A stretch of DNA of 64,000 nucleotides from Tellurirhabdus rosea (GTDB taxonomy: Bacteria; Bacteroidota; Bacteroidia; Cytophagales; Spirosomataceae): assembly GCF_026278345.1 (NCBI RefSeq), contig NZ_CP111085.1:4808282-4872281 (forward strand), written 5' to 3'. Made by a program: the position numbers and the translations under genes. The notes below the pieces were generated by a model. It was not told where the DNA came from, ran no database searches, and was given only the letters and a program-made list of their open reading frames with translations. Below are positions 57,397-64,000 of the stretch, in pieces; position 1 is the stretch's first letter, and every line of letters starts with the position of its first letter.

Positions 57397-58260
57397 ATGT
57401 CCACTGTCCTTCTCGTCGGCGGCACCGGCAATCTTGGCCAAAAAGTTGCGCAGGAACTGCACCGGGCCGGGTATGCCGTCACGGCGCTCGTCCGCAATCC
57501 GCAGAAAGCGGAGAGGCTAAAGCCTTTTGTGCAGCAGTTCATCACCGGCGATGCCACGAAACCGGATGACGTCAGCGGACTTTGCGCGGGCATCGATATC
57601 GTCGTTTCGACGCTGGGCAAAAGTGTCTCCCTCAACGACCGCAGCCGGGCCGGATTCGAAGAGGTCGATTACGGGGCGAACGCGCGGCTATTGCAGGAAG
57701 CCCGGCGGCAGAACGTCCGGAAGTTTGTGTACGTCTCCGCGCTTGGGGCCGAAAACTACCCGGATCTGCGTTATTTCGCCGTCCACCACCGCTTTTCGCA
57801 GGAGATCATCGCCTCCGGTCTGGACTACAGCATCATCAAGCCGCCCGCTCTGTTCAGTGCGTTTACGGATTTGATTGATCTGGCAAAAAAAGGCATGCTG
57901 GTCACGCCGGGCGACGGCAGGCACCTCACCAATCCCATCTACGAAGGCGATCTCGCCCGCGTTATCGTGGAAAGCATCGGCCAGCCGAACAGCGTCGTCG
58001 AAGCGGGCGGGCGGCAGGTGTATTCGCGCCACCAGATCAACGAACTTATTCAGCGGCATGTCAACCCCAACGGAAAAGTTCGCCGGATTCCGCTGGGGCT
58101 GGCGAAATCCGGTTTGCCGCTGATGAAACTCATCGACCGCAATCTGTACGACAAAGGGGCCTTTTTTCTGGAAGTCCTCCAGCACGATGTAATTGCCCCG
58201 CAGCGCGGAGAAACCAGCCTGGAAACGTACCTGGACCAGAAACTCTACGCCCGGTCATAG
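57397..58260 (+). CDS. Atypical SDR family NAD(P)-binding protein (NmrA-like)
   Basis: The 287-residue protein begins with the dinucleotide motif VLLVGGTGNLGQKVAQEL, followed by VTALVRNPQKAERL, DIVVSTLGKS and KFVYVSALGAENYPDLRYF, where the usual catalytic Tyr motif is not clearly intact. It resembles atypical SDRs or NmrA-type proteins that sense NAD(P)(H) state or act as quinone reductases or epimerase relatives. The C-terminal substrate domain has GDGRHLTNPIYEGDLARVI. Its stop overlaps the stop of the convergent molybdoenzyme gene by six bases. Confidence 0.83.
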   Translation: MSTVLLVGGTGNLGQKVAQELHRAGYAVTALVRNPQKAERLKPFVQQFITGDATKPDDVSGLCAGIDIVVSTLGKSVSLNDRSRAGFEEVDYGANARLLQEARRQNVRKFVYVSALGAENYPDLRYFAVHHRFSQEIIASGLDYSIIKPPALFSAFTDLIDLAKKGMLVTPGDGRHLTNPIYEGDLARVIVESIGQPNSVVEAGGRQVYSRHQINELIQRHVNPNGKVRRIPLGLAKSGLPLMKLIDRNLYDKGAFFLEVLQHDVIAPQRGETSLETYLDQKLYARS

Positions 58261-59055
58261 CCCCACGTGGTAGTCGTAGCCCCGCTCGGCCCAGAAATCA
58301 CGCGGTTTTTCGTCGGCGAAGAAAATCGTGCCGATGCGTTTGAGATTCTTGACGCCGTACTTGACCGGAATGATGAGCCGAAGCGGAGCGCCGTGCGGAG
58401 CCGTCAGCGGCTGGTTGTTCATCTCGTAGGCCAGCAGAGTCTGCGGGTGCAGGGCGCTGGGCATGTCGATGCCGACGTAATAGCCGTGATCGGGCGTTTC
58501 CATGCCGACGTAGCGGTACCAGTCCGCCTCGCTTTGGGCCTTCCGGCCGGTACGGGTTCCGAGGCCGTAATGGGCCACAAAGTCCGAAAGCCGCGCGCCC
58601 GCCCAGTGCTGAATTTGGCTCCAGCCTTCGATGCATTTGAATTCAAACACGATCTCGTGCCGGGGAAGCGCCCGGATGTCGTCCAGCGAAACGCTTAGTT
58701 GCGCACCCGTCGGTTGCCGGACCTGCAGCGACCAGTCCTCCGGAATGGGCGTTTTCAGACCATCCCAGCCGTTGACGCGGGGCGAGGGCACCGCCCGCTC
58801 GACCGGGAAGGTAGGCGCCATACTCGCGGGTCGAAAATAGGTTTCCGCCAGCTGCTCGTTGGCCTGCAGCACTTCGCGAAGCGGGCCCGGAATGCCGCCG
58901 CTTCGGGGCGACGTTGTCAGCCATTTCCAGACGCCGTACGGAACGGCCGCTCCCAGTCCGAAGAGCGCGAAGGCTTTCAGCGTCCGGCGGCGAATCTGCT
59001 GGTCCGGGGTTAGGGATTCTTGCGGGTCGATGGGATTGGGGGTAGTCGGCTCCAT
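58255..59055 (-). CDS. Molybdopterin-dependent oxidoreductase (MsrP/sulfite-oxidase-like)
   Basis: The 266-residue protein has a probable Tat signal/anchor (RRRTLKAFALFGLGAAVPYG) and the oxidoreductase molybdopterin-binding fold. FEFKCIEGWSQIQHWAGARL places the Mo-coordinating Cys at about 141. TPDHGYYVGIDMPSALHPQTLLAYEMNNQPL and HGAPLRLIIPVKYGVKNLKRI are typical later motifs. It should be a periplasmic molybdoenzyme similar to MsrP, which repairs oxidised methionine, or a sulfite-oxidase relative. The ATG at 59055 lies one base after the cytochrome b gene's stop, so the two form one operon, analogous to MsrPQ. Confidence 0.88.
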   Translation of the reverse strand: MEPTTPNPIDPQESLTPDQQIRRRTLKAFALFGLGAAVPYGVWKWLTTSPRSGGIPGPLREVLQANEQLAETYFRPASMAPTFPVERAVPSPRVNGWDGLKTPIPEDWSLQVRQPTGAQLSVSLDDIRALPRHEIVFEFKCIEGWSQIQHWAGARLSDFVAHYGLGTRTGRKAQSEADWYRYVGMETPDHGYYVGIDMPSALHPQTLLAYEMNNQPLTAPHGAPLRLIIPVKYGVKNLKRIGTIFFADEKPRDFWAERGYDYHVGL

Positions 59056-59056
59056 G

Positions 59057-59758
59057 TCAGACGGTCGGGTTGCGGTCGGTAGTTGAAATGACGGGCTGCT
59101 CGTTTTCCCTGACAACGTCAAAGCCCGTAACCATGCTTTGGAAATTGTTCCAGCCTGCCCGGATCACTTGCAGGATGTGCACGACGAAAAACAGCACATA
59201 CCCGATGGTCAGGGCGAAATGCAGTAGGCGGGCCGTTTTGTAGCCGCCCAGCAAGGCCGTCAACCCGGCAAACTGGGTCGGTTTGTAAATGGCAAAGCCG
59301 GTCAGGGCCGAGCCGATACCCATCAGGACAATGGCCGTGTACGCGATTTTCTGGGCGGCGTTGTATTTGTCCGATACGGGGGCGCTTTTACGGATACCGA
59401 GGTCGTGGAGAAGAACGAGCCAGGCTTCGCGGAACGAGTGGCGGTTGGGCAGCAGGTGTCGCCATTCGCCCGAAAAAGCCGTATAGGCCACGTACAGCAG
59501 GCCGTTGACGGTAAAAAGCCACATGAAGACAAAATGCCAGGCCATGCCTTCCGCCAGCCGACGGCGGAGTTTGAGCGCATTGAAAAACCAGTTCGGGAAG
59601 AACTTGGCGAGGACCGTGTCGCCGACCTGAATCCGGTAAGCCGGGTAGGCCCAGTAGATGAGGAGTCCGCTCCAGATCATGACCGCCAGCACCGGGAAGT
59701 TGACCCAGTGAAACCAGCGAATCGCCAGCGGATGCTTGTTTTCAAGGATACGTTTCAT
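59057..59758 (-). CDS. Cytochrome b561-family membrane protein (electron donor to the molybdoenzyme)
   Basis: The 233-residue protein has four to five membrane helices and paired histidines as heme ligands: RWFHWVNFPVLAVM, GMAWHFVFMWLFTV, TARLLHFALTIGYVLFFVVHILQVI. This is the b561/b6-type two-heme arrangement, taking electrons from quinol and passing them to a periplasmic partner. The adjacent molybdoenzyme gene, one base downstream, is the obvious partner. It is not homologous in detail to MsrQ, so an equivalent but separately evolved module is likely. Repeat element I lies 29 bases upstream. Confidence 0.88.
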   Translation of the reverse strand: MKRILENKHPLAIRWFHWVNFPVLAVMIWSGLLIYWAYPAYRIQVGDTVLAKFFPNWFFNALKLRRRLAEGMAWHFVFMWLFTVNGLLYVAYTAFSGEWRHLLPNRHSFREAWLVLLHDLGIRKSAPVSDKYNAAQKIAYTAIVLMGIGSALTGFAIYKPTQFAGLTALLGGYKTARLLHFALTIGYVLFFVVHILQVIRAGWNNFQSMVTGFDVVRENEQPVISTTDRNPTV

Positions 59759-59787
59759 CAGAGGAGAGGGGTTAGCAAGGGGGCGTT

Positions 59788-59880
59788 GAATTATGGTTTA
59801 GAGTTTATAGTTTATGGTTGCTCCGCTTTTTCCTGGCCTAGCGGAGCAACTATAAACCCTAAACTTTAAGCCAAAATTTA
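59788..59880. repeat. Intergenic heptamer inverted-repeat element I
   Basis: The left arm (59788-59827) has GTTTAGA, GTTTATA and GTTTATG 7-mers ending TGCTCCGCT. The right arm (59840-59880) begins AGCGGAGCA and continues in complement GTTTATA, GTTTAGG. The inner 25 positions match at 22. The spacer is 12 bases. The stop codon of the ion channel gene (59878-59880) is the last triplet of the element. Confidence 0.85.
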
Positions 59881-60690
59881 CAACTTTTCTCCGCAATACT
59901 TGCAAAACCGGGCGTCGGGGTCGTGGCCCTGCCGCGAACAGTTGGGGCAGGCCTGGGTCGAGACGCCGCGCTGGGCCGCCCGGGCAATGCTGACGGTCAC
60001 GATGCCGGTCGGCACGGCAATGATGGCGTATCCCAGAATCATGATCAGGGTGGCAATGATTTTTCCCAGCGCCGTGCTGGGTACAATGTCGCCGTAGCCG
60101 ACCGTGGTCACGGTGATAACGGCCCAGTAGATGCTCAGCGGAATGCTTTCAAACCCATTTGTGCGGCCTTCGATGACATACATCAGGGAGCCGAGGGTAA
60201 TGACCAGCCCCAGCAGAAACAGGAAGAAAACGATGATCTTGGCCCGACTTTCGCGCAGCGAATACATCAGCAGTTCAGCCGCGCTGGTGTATTCACCCAG
60301 CTTCAGAATCCGGAAGACGCGCATCAGCCGGAGAATCCGCACCGCCAGCAGTTCATAGCCGCCCACCGCAAACAGGCTGACGTACGTGGGCAGCAGCGCC
60401 ATCAGGTCCACCAGCCCGAAAAAGCTGAAAACGTACCGGAGCGGTCGCCGGACGGCCAGCAGCCGCAGGACGTATTCAATGGAAAATATCAGGGTAAAAA
60501 ACCACTCGGCCCGGAGAAAAAGCAGACCGTACCGGTGATGGAAACTCGGCACGCTTTCCAGAATTACCGTGACCACACTCAGCCCGATCAGGACCAGCAA
60601 GGCCACGTCGAAGGCCCGACCCGCCCAGGTATCGGCTTCAAAGATGATCTCATGCAGACGGTGACGGAAACGTTCGAAGCGGGAGGACAT
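59878..60690 (-). CDS. Voltage-gated ion channel (potassium-type) with C-terminal zinc ribbon
   Basis: The 270-residue protein has six membrane helices, with an S4-like segment rich in Arg every third residue (AVRILRLMRVFRILKLGEY). The pore motif YWAVITVTTVGYGDIVP contains the TVGYGD potassium filter. The cytoplasmic C-terminus carries CPNCSRQGHDPDARFCKYCG, two CxxC pairs forming a zinc ribbon, which is unusual on this channel type and may mediate assembly or sensing. It acts in the inner membrane. It is followed by repeat element I and the cytochrome b gene. Confidence 0.92.
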   Translation of the reverse strand: MSSRFERFRHRLHEIIFEADTWAGRAFDVALLVLIGLSVVTVILESVPSFHHRYGLLFLRAEWFFTLIFSIEYVLRLLAVRRPLRYVFSFFGLVDLMALLPTYVSLFAVGGYELLAVRILRLMRVFRILKLGEYTSAAELLMYSLRESRAKIIVFFLFLLGLVITLGSLMYVIEGRTNGFESIPLSIYWAVITVTTVGYGDIVPSTALGKIIATLIMILGYAIIAVPTGIVTVSIARAAQRGVSTQACPNCSRQGHDPDARFCKYCGEKL

Positions 60691-60767
60691 AAGCTAACTT
60701 TTCGCTCCTGATTAACTACCCACGGATGTCCGGTGTTTAACTTCGCCGCTTAACCACCCTGTTTTCC

Positions 60768-61088
60768 ATGCCCTGGCTACTCCTAATCCTGGCCGGACTG
60801 TTTGAAGTCGGCTTCACCACCTGTCTGAAATTGTCGGATAACTTCAGAAATACCGGCTGGAGCCTGGCTTTTTTGGTTTCGATCACGCTCAGCTTTCTCC
60901 TGCTGAATAAAGCCATCCAGACCATTCCCATCGGGACCGCCTACGCCGTCTGGACCGGCATCGGAGCCGTCGGGACGGCCATTACGGGAATGCTGCTTTT
61001 CCGCGAACCCGCTGAATTCTGGCGGCTTTTCTTCATTTTCCTGCTGATCGGCTCCATCGTCGGGCTGAAGGCCGTATCGGCAAATTAG
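60768..61088 (+). CDS. Small multidrug resistance (SMR) family exporter, SugE/Gdx-like
   Basis: The 106-residue protein has four transmembrane helices and the family-defining Glu13 in LAGLFEVGFTTCLKLSDNF. WTGIGAVGTAITGMLLFREPAEFWRLFFIFLLIGSIVGLKAVS is the conserved helix 3-4 region. The pattern around Glu13 and the AVWTGIG segment fit the SugE/Gdx branch, which exports guanidinium, better than the EmrE branch, though a heterodimeric partner could exist. No guanidine riboswitch is recognisable upstream. Its stop overlaps the convergent NTF2-like gene by four bases. Confidence 0.9.
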   Translation: MPWLLLILAGLFEVGFTTCLKLSDNFRNTGWSLAFLVSITLSFLLLNKAIQTIPIGTAYAVWTGIGAVGTAITGMLLFREPAEFWRLFFIFLLIGSIVGLKAVSAN

Positions 61089-61573
61089 ACCTGGGCTACT
61101 TTGTTGCCCATCGCCAGCCGGGCGAGGTCGGCGAGCTGCAGGTTGCCGTCCTGGAATTTGAACCGGAACGCCATTTTCGAAACCCGCCACTGGGCGTTGT
61201 TCTGCTGCAACTCAAAATCGTACGTGCCGTAGACGGTCCAGACGTTCTGCCCCGACGGGTTGGGTAAGAAATGGGCCGCCGTGCCGTTACAGAAAGCCGA
61301 CGCCCGCCAGCCTTCGAGCCGGATAATCGGGTTGCTGATCTGGTGGTGCGTGGCTTCAAAACCCGGCAAAAAATTACTCCAGTTGTCGATTACCTGCTCG
61401 GGTGTTGTAGTCATGGGCGCCACGCCATTCATGGAAGAATAATCGAGCACGAACGCCTCCTGAAAACAGTCTTTCAGCGCGTTCCAGTTGCGGCTGTCGG
61501 TATAGATAAACAGGCGGTGGATGGTGTCAAGAATTGCCTGCTGGGTTTCGTAGGAAGGTGAGAACATAGCCAT
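61085..61573 (-). CDS. NTF2-like (SnoaL-type) protein
   Basis: The 162-residue protein has the NTF2 cone-shaped fold: QQAILDTIHRLFIYTDSRNWNALKDCF, then LDYSSMNGVAPMTTTPEQVIDNWSNFLPGFEATHHQISN, WRASAFCNGTAAHFLPN and WTVYGTYDFELQQNNAQWRVSKMAF. The DY and THH positions match catalytic-type SnoaL_4 proteins, so it may isomerise or hydrate a small molecule, but no substrate is known. I use the ATG at 61573; a second ATG six bases later would also work. Its 5' end is part of a long inverted repeat that includes the start codon. Confidence 0.82.
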   Translation of the reverse strand: MAMFSPSYETQQAILDTIHRLFIYTDSRNWNALKDCFQEAFVLDYSSMNGVAPMTTTPEQVIDNWSNFLPGFEATHHQISNPIIRLEGWRASAFCNGTAAHFLPNPSGQNVWTVYGTYDFELQQNNAQWRVSKMAFRFKFQDGNLQLADLARLAMGNKVAQV

Positions 61574-61649
61574 TGGAGTGAGGATTTGGACGACAATATA
61601 GAAAACACTTTGAGAAGCGTCTTGTTTGACGTCTTCCAATGGCTATTGT
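61563..61649. promoter_or_regulatory. Inverted repeat including the NTF2-like start codon
   Basis: ATAGCCATTGGA (61566-61577) is the exact reverse complement of TCCAATGGCTAT (61635-61646), and with one bulge the pairing extends to AACA/TGTT. The minus-strand arm next to the gene contains the ATG and second ATG codons. In RNA, this would put the start region in a stem closed by a 57-base loop, so translation control by structure is possible. No T tract follows. Confidence 0.5.
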
Positions 61650-61653
61650 TTTA

Positions 61654-62592
61654 TTAAAAGGGTAGCTTCCCCAGATCCACATTCCCGCCGGTCAGGATGA
61701 GGCCTAGCCGCTGCCCGGCAAAGTGGTCTTTATGCTTCAGAACAGCCGCCAGCGGCACGGCACAGGAGGGCTCGATGACGATTTTCATCCGCTCCCAGAT
61801 CAGCCGCATGGCCGCCACGATTTCAGGGTCCGAGACGGTCAGGATGTCGGCCACGTGCTCCCGGATGATGGCCAGGGTCCGGTCGCTGAGTGTGGTCAGC
61901 AGGCCGTCGGCGATGGTGTTGACGAACGGGGCTTTCTCCACTTTTCCGCTCCGGAACGACAGCACGGCGTCGGCCGCACCTTCGGGTTCTCCGGCCACCA
62001 CGCGCGTCTGCGGACTCAGGTAGTGAACGGCCAGAGCGGTGCCGCTCAGCAGGCCGCCGCCGCCTACCGGTGCCAGCAATACGTCGAACGGGCCGGCGTC
62101 TTCAAGCAGCTCTTTGGCGGCGGTTGCCTGTCCGGCAATTACCCGGTCGTCGTCGAAGGGGTGGACCAGTTCGGCGCCTGTCCGTTCCATAATTTTGCGG
62201 ACGCCCTCTTCCCGGGCGTCCAGCGTCGGTTCGCATTCAATGACCTCGGCTCCGTAACCCCGGACGGCGTCTTTCTTCACCTGCGGAGCCGTGCGGGGCA
62301 TCACGATGTATGCCCGGGTGCCCACCTGCCGGGCGGCGTAGGCAATGGCCTGGGCGTGGTTGCCGGACGAGTGGGTCGTGACCCCGTTTTTCAGCTGTTC
62401 TGCCGTAAGCTGCAGCACGGCGTTGAGGCCGCCCCGGGCTTTAAAGGCCCCGATTTTCTGAAAATTTTCGCATTTGAAATGAAGATCGGCCCTGGCGAGG
62501 GTATTGATGGTTCGGTTGGTCAGCACGGCCGTGCGGTGGATATGCGGCCGGATGCGGTCGTGAGCCGCTTCGATGTCGGTAAGCGTAATCAT
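61654..62592 (-). CDS. PLP-dependent serine/threonine dehydratase or serine racemase-like enzyme
   Basis: The 312-residue protein is fold-type II PLP enzyme: HFKCENFQKIGAFKARGG has the Schiff-base Lys (about 51), THSSGNHAQAIAYAARQ the substrate-binding Ser/Asn/His, VGGGGLLSGTALAV the phosphate loop, and ILTGGNVDL the late Ser/Gly motif. There is no ACT domain, so it is not the biosynthetic IlvA. The size and SSGNHAQ motif fit catabolic threonine dehydratase or serine racemase, and the sequence cannot separate these. The ATG at 62592 is preferred to a start 39 bases upstream. The hydrolase gene upstream is 62 bases away on the same strand. Confidence 0.88.
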   Translation of the reverse strand: MITLTDIEAAHDRIRPHIHRTAVLTNRTINTLARADLHFKCENFQKIGAFKARGGLNAVLQLTAEQLKNGVTTHSSGNHAQAIAYAARQVGTRAYIVMPRTAPQVKKDAVRGYGAEVIECEPTLDAREEGVRKIMERTGAELVHPFDDDRVIAGQATAAKELLEDAGPFDVLLAPVGGGGLLSGTALAVHYLSPQTRVVAGEPEGAADAVLSFRSGKVEKAPFVNTIADGLLTTLSDRTLAIIREHVADILTVSDPEIVAAMRLIWERMKIVIEPSCAVPLAAVLKHKDHFAGQRLGLILTGGNVDLGKLPF

Positions 62593-62654
62593 GAATGGGC
62601 GTTTTTTTGCAAAGTCGCAAAGAAATCGCAAAGAAGCGCAGGCAAGGCCAGAAT

Positions 62655-63563
62655 TCAGTACGGCGCTTTGTCGGCCACGGTCGAAAGCTCCGCGCCGCCA
62701 CCGGGCAGGGGCTCGTCGGTGCAGCGCAGCAGCAGTTCACGGACGAGGCTGGGGTGCGAGCTGGTAATCAGGTGACCGGCTTCGGGAAGGATAAAGAATT
62801 CGGTGTCCTTTCCGGCCAGTTGCCGACGGGCAAAGTCGAGGTTGGCCGGGTCCACAATCCAGTCTTTTCCGCCCTGTAAAATCGTCGTCGGAACGCGCAG
62901 CTGGGGCCAGTGCGGGGTTAGTTTTTTCAGCTCCTTCACGTGAGAATACTTCTCGGCCGTGGCGGTGTTGAGCTGGCGGGGCAGAAAAAGCTGGACGAGC
63001 GGGAAGCGAGCCCAGCCCGAGAACCACCAGAATTTCTCCCGGTCGGGGTCGATGGCCGGGGCTACCATGACCAGATGACGGACCTTGTCGGGGTAAAGCA
63101 TCGCCAGCCGGGCGGCGATCGGAGCGCCGAACGAGCGGCCCAGCACCAGCGCCGGCCTGCCGGAACGGTTGGCCGACAACGCCAGCGCGATGGCGTGCGC
63201 CTGCCGGTCGATGGACGTGATGGTGCGGTGGCGGCGCTTGCGGGATTTGCCGTAGTTGGGCCGGTCGACGGAAATCAGGTTGTAATGGCGTTGGAGCAGG
63301 CTGTCGTCCAGCATCCGCAGATAGCCGTACCAGGCCCCCGGCGCGCCATGAATCAGCAGCAGCGGCGGCAGGGTGTCGGCCCCGACGCTGGCACAGAACA
63401 GCCGGACGCTGTCATTTTCGATCGTTACAAAACGGGGCTTTACCGGGCGGCTGGCGTAGTGAGCCGTAATCTCGCGTTCGCTCATGGCCCAGCGACGAAA
63501 ACAGCCGGACAGCAGGCAGGGAAGAGCCAGCAGAAGGAAGGTTCGGTAAGGAAAACGGAACAT
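62655..63563 (-). CDS. Alpha/beta hydrolase lipoprotein
   Basis: The 302-residue protein has a lipoprotein signal with the lipobox LLSGC. The alpha/beta-hydrolase core follows: LLLIHGAPGAWYGY as oxyanion loop, LISVDRPNYGKS, LVLGRSFGAPIAARLAM with the nucleophile Ser in GRSFG, QGGKDWIVD for the acid and PEAGHLITSSHP for the catalytic His. The triad is complete. It is attached on the periplasmic or outer-membrane face. The reaction may be an esterase, lactonase or peptidase; the neighbours do not decide it. Confidence 0.85.
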   Translation of the reverse strand: MFRFPYRTFLLLALPCLLSGCFRRWAMSEREITAHYASRPVKPRFVTIENDSVRLFCASVGADTLPPLLLIHGAPGAWYGYLRMLDDSLLQRHYNLISVDRPNYGKSRKRRHRTITSIDRQAHAIALALSANRSGRPALVLGRSFGAPIAARLAMLYPDKVRHLVMVAPAIDPDREKFWWFSGWARFPLVQLFLPRQLNTATAEKYSHVKELKKLTPHWPQLRVPTTILQGGKDWIVDPANLDFARRQLAGKDTEFFILPEAGHLITSSHPSLVRELLLRCTDEPLPGGGAELSTVADKAPY

Positions 63564-63629
63564 GGTAACAGATTGTTAACCGGGAAGTTACAGATAATTC
63601 CCGATTAACAAATAGCGTTCAGCGGGAGC

Positions 63630-64000
63630 TTACGAAAAATAAGTCTCGACAATATTCTCCAGCATGTCCCGGGTCAGGGGTTTGTTGCGGTAACCACGGA
63701 CATTGGCAAATCGGTGGGCACGCGTCTCGTCATCCGGATTGAGCGAGGTCGTCAGCATCATCAGCACCACATGGGCCCGAAGGTCCGGAGAAAGGCTTTC
63801 GTATTCCTGCAAAAACTCAAAGCCGTTCATGCCGGGCATGTTAATGTCCAGCAGAATCACATCCGGCCGGATGTAATCGGTATCCTGCTGCCTCAGGTAA
63901 GAAAGCGCCTTGATGCCGTTTTCAACCACCCGAACGTGATTGCAAAGCCCGGATTCCTCAATGATTAACTGATGCAGAAAATTGTCGTCGGGGTCGTCGT
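63630..64000 (-). CDS. CheY-like response regulator, N-terminus cut by window edge
   Basis: The reading frame is open to the right edge. Upstream of an internal GTG at 63927-63929 it continues as DDPDDNFLHQLIIEESGLCNHV, which carries the acidic cluster of a receiver domain, so the gene begins beyond 64000. VILLDINMPGMNGFEFL has the phosphoacceptor Asp, LMMLTTSLN the conserved Thr, and GYRNKPLT the Lys. Only a receiver domain is present, so it is a CheY-type single-domain regulator. The kinase partner is not visible. Confidence 0.88.
   Translation of the reverse strand, partial: DDPDDNFLHQLIIEESGLCNHVRVVENGIKALSYLRQQDTDYIRPDVILLDINMPGMNGFEFLQEYESLSPDLRAHVVLMMLTTSLNPDDETRAHRFANVRGYRNKPLTRDMLENIVETYFS

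Noticed and set aside
1-64000. tRNA, rRNA, riboswitch, insertion sequence or prophage features
   Set aside because: No cloverleaf or rRNA block, no recognised riboswitch core and no transposase, integrase or structural phage gene were found. A careful covariance-model scan could still find a small RNA that I cannot see by eye.

Overview
The window looks like a chromosomal segment of a GC-rich Bacteroidota bacterium, most likely a Cytophagales member of the Spirosomataceae type. The evidence is a SusC/SusD pair, three further outer-membrane barrel or TonB-dependent receptor genes, LytTR and LytS-type signalling, a BlaI/M56 pair, malate:quinone oxidoreductase, and several exact TAnnTTTG promoter -7 boxes. 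There is no rRNA, tRNA, CRISPR array, transposase, integrase or phage gene that I can see. Both window edges cut genes: an M24 peptidase on the left and a response regulator on the right.

Layout. 1-4.8 kb: M24 peptidase, alpha/beta hydrolase, mqo and a small outer-membrane barrel. 4.9-9.7 kb: susD and susC. 10-13.4 kb: a DUF2279 protein and an M3 peptidase. 13.5-15.4 kb: a TerB-like protein and a J-domain protein. 15.6-18.2 kb: two envelope proteins with disordered Arg/Asn/Asp-rich regions. 18.3-21.4 kb: LytTR regulator, PAS kinase and a short LytS-like kinase. 21.7-32.9 kb: a beta-propeller lipoprotein, TonB receptor, S41 protease, sterol-desaturase family enzyme, FKBP lipoprotein, TetR regulator with a lipoprotein, methyltransferase, peroxiredoxin and ROK kinase. 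32.9-41.5 kb: a large membrane protein, an outer-membrane receptor, a BlaI-M56-SRAP operon, a HAD phosphatase and DUF4385. 41.6-48.2 kb: PAS kinase, malic enzyme, membrane proteins, a membrane-tethered LytTR protein and a Uma2 nuclease. 48.2-55.8 kb: a carbohydrate locus with an MFS transporter, an orphan secreted protein, two Gfo/Idh/MocA oxidoreductases and a sugar isomerase. 55.9-64 kb: UPF0303, a second Uma2, an SDR, a molybdoenzyme with its cytochrome b partner, a potassium-channel-like protein, an SMR exporter, an NTF2-like protein, a serine/threonine dehydratase, a hydrolase and a response regulator.

The most unusual signal is not a single gene. At nine places (about 6.4, 17.0, 19.1, 31.3, 41.5, 43.3, 53.0, 54.3-54.7 and 59.8 kb) the spacer between two genes is almost filled by one architecture. 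Two converging arms are made of tandem 7-mers or 8-mers, and the arms are reverse complements of each other. They enclose a short centre that often carries GCTCCGC/GCGGAGC. The word used differs between loci, but within a locus both arms agree, and neighbouring loci use similar words. Downstream stop codons often lie inside the arm. At one locus the centre is replaced by a gene for a four-helix-bundle protein of the 23S-rRNA-intervening-sequence/Avd type, inside the Gfo/Idh-isomerase operon. That arrangement suggests an element family with an ORF-bearing and ORF-less forms. This is inference from one window and needs genome-scale comparison.
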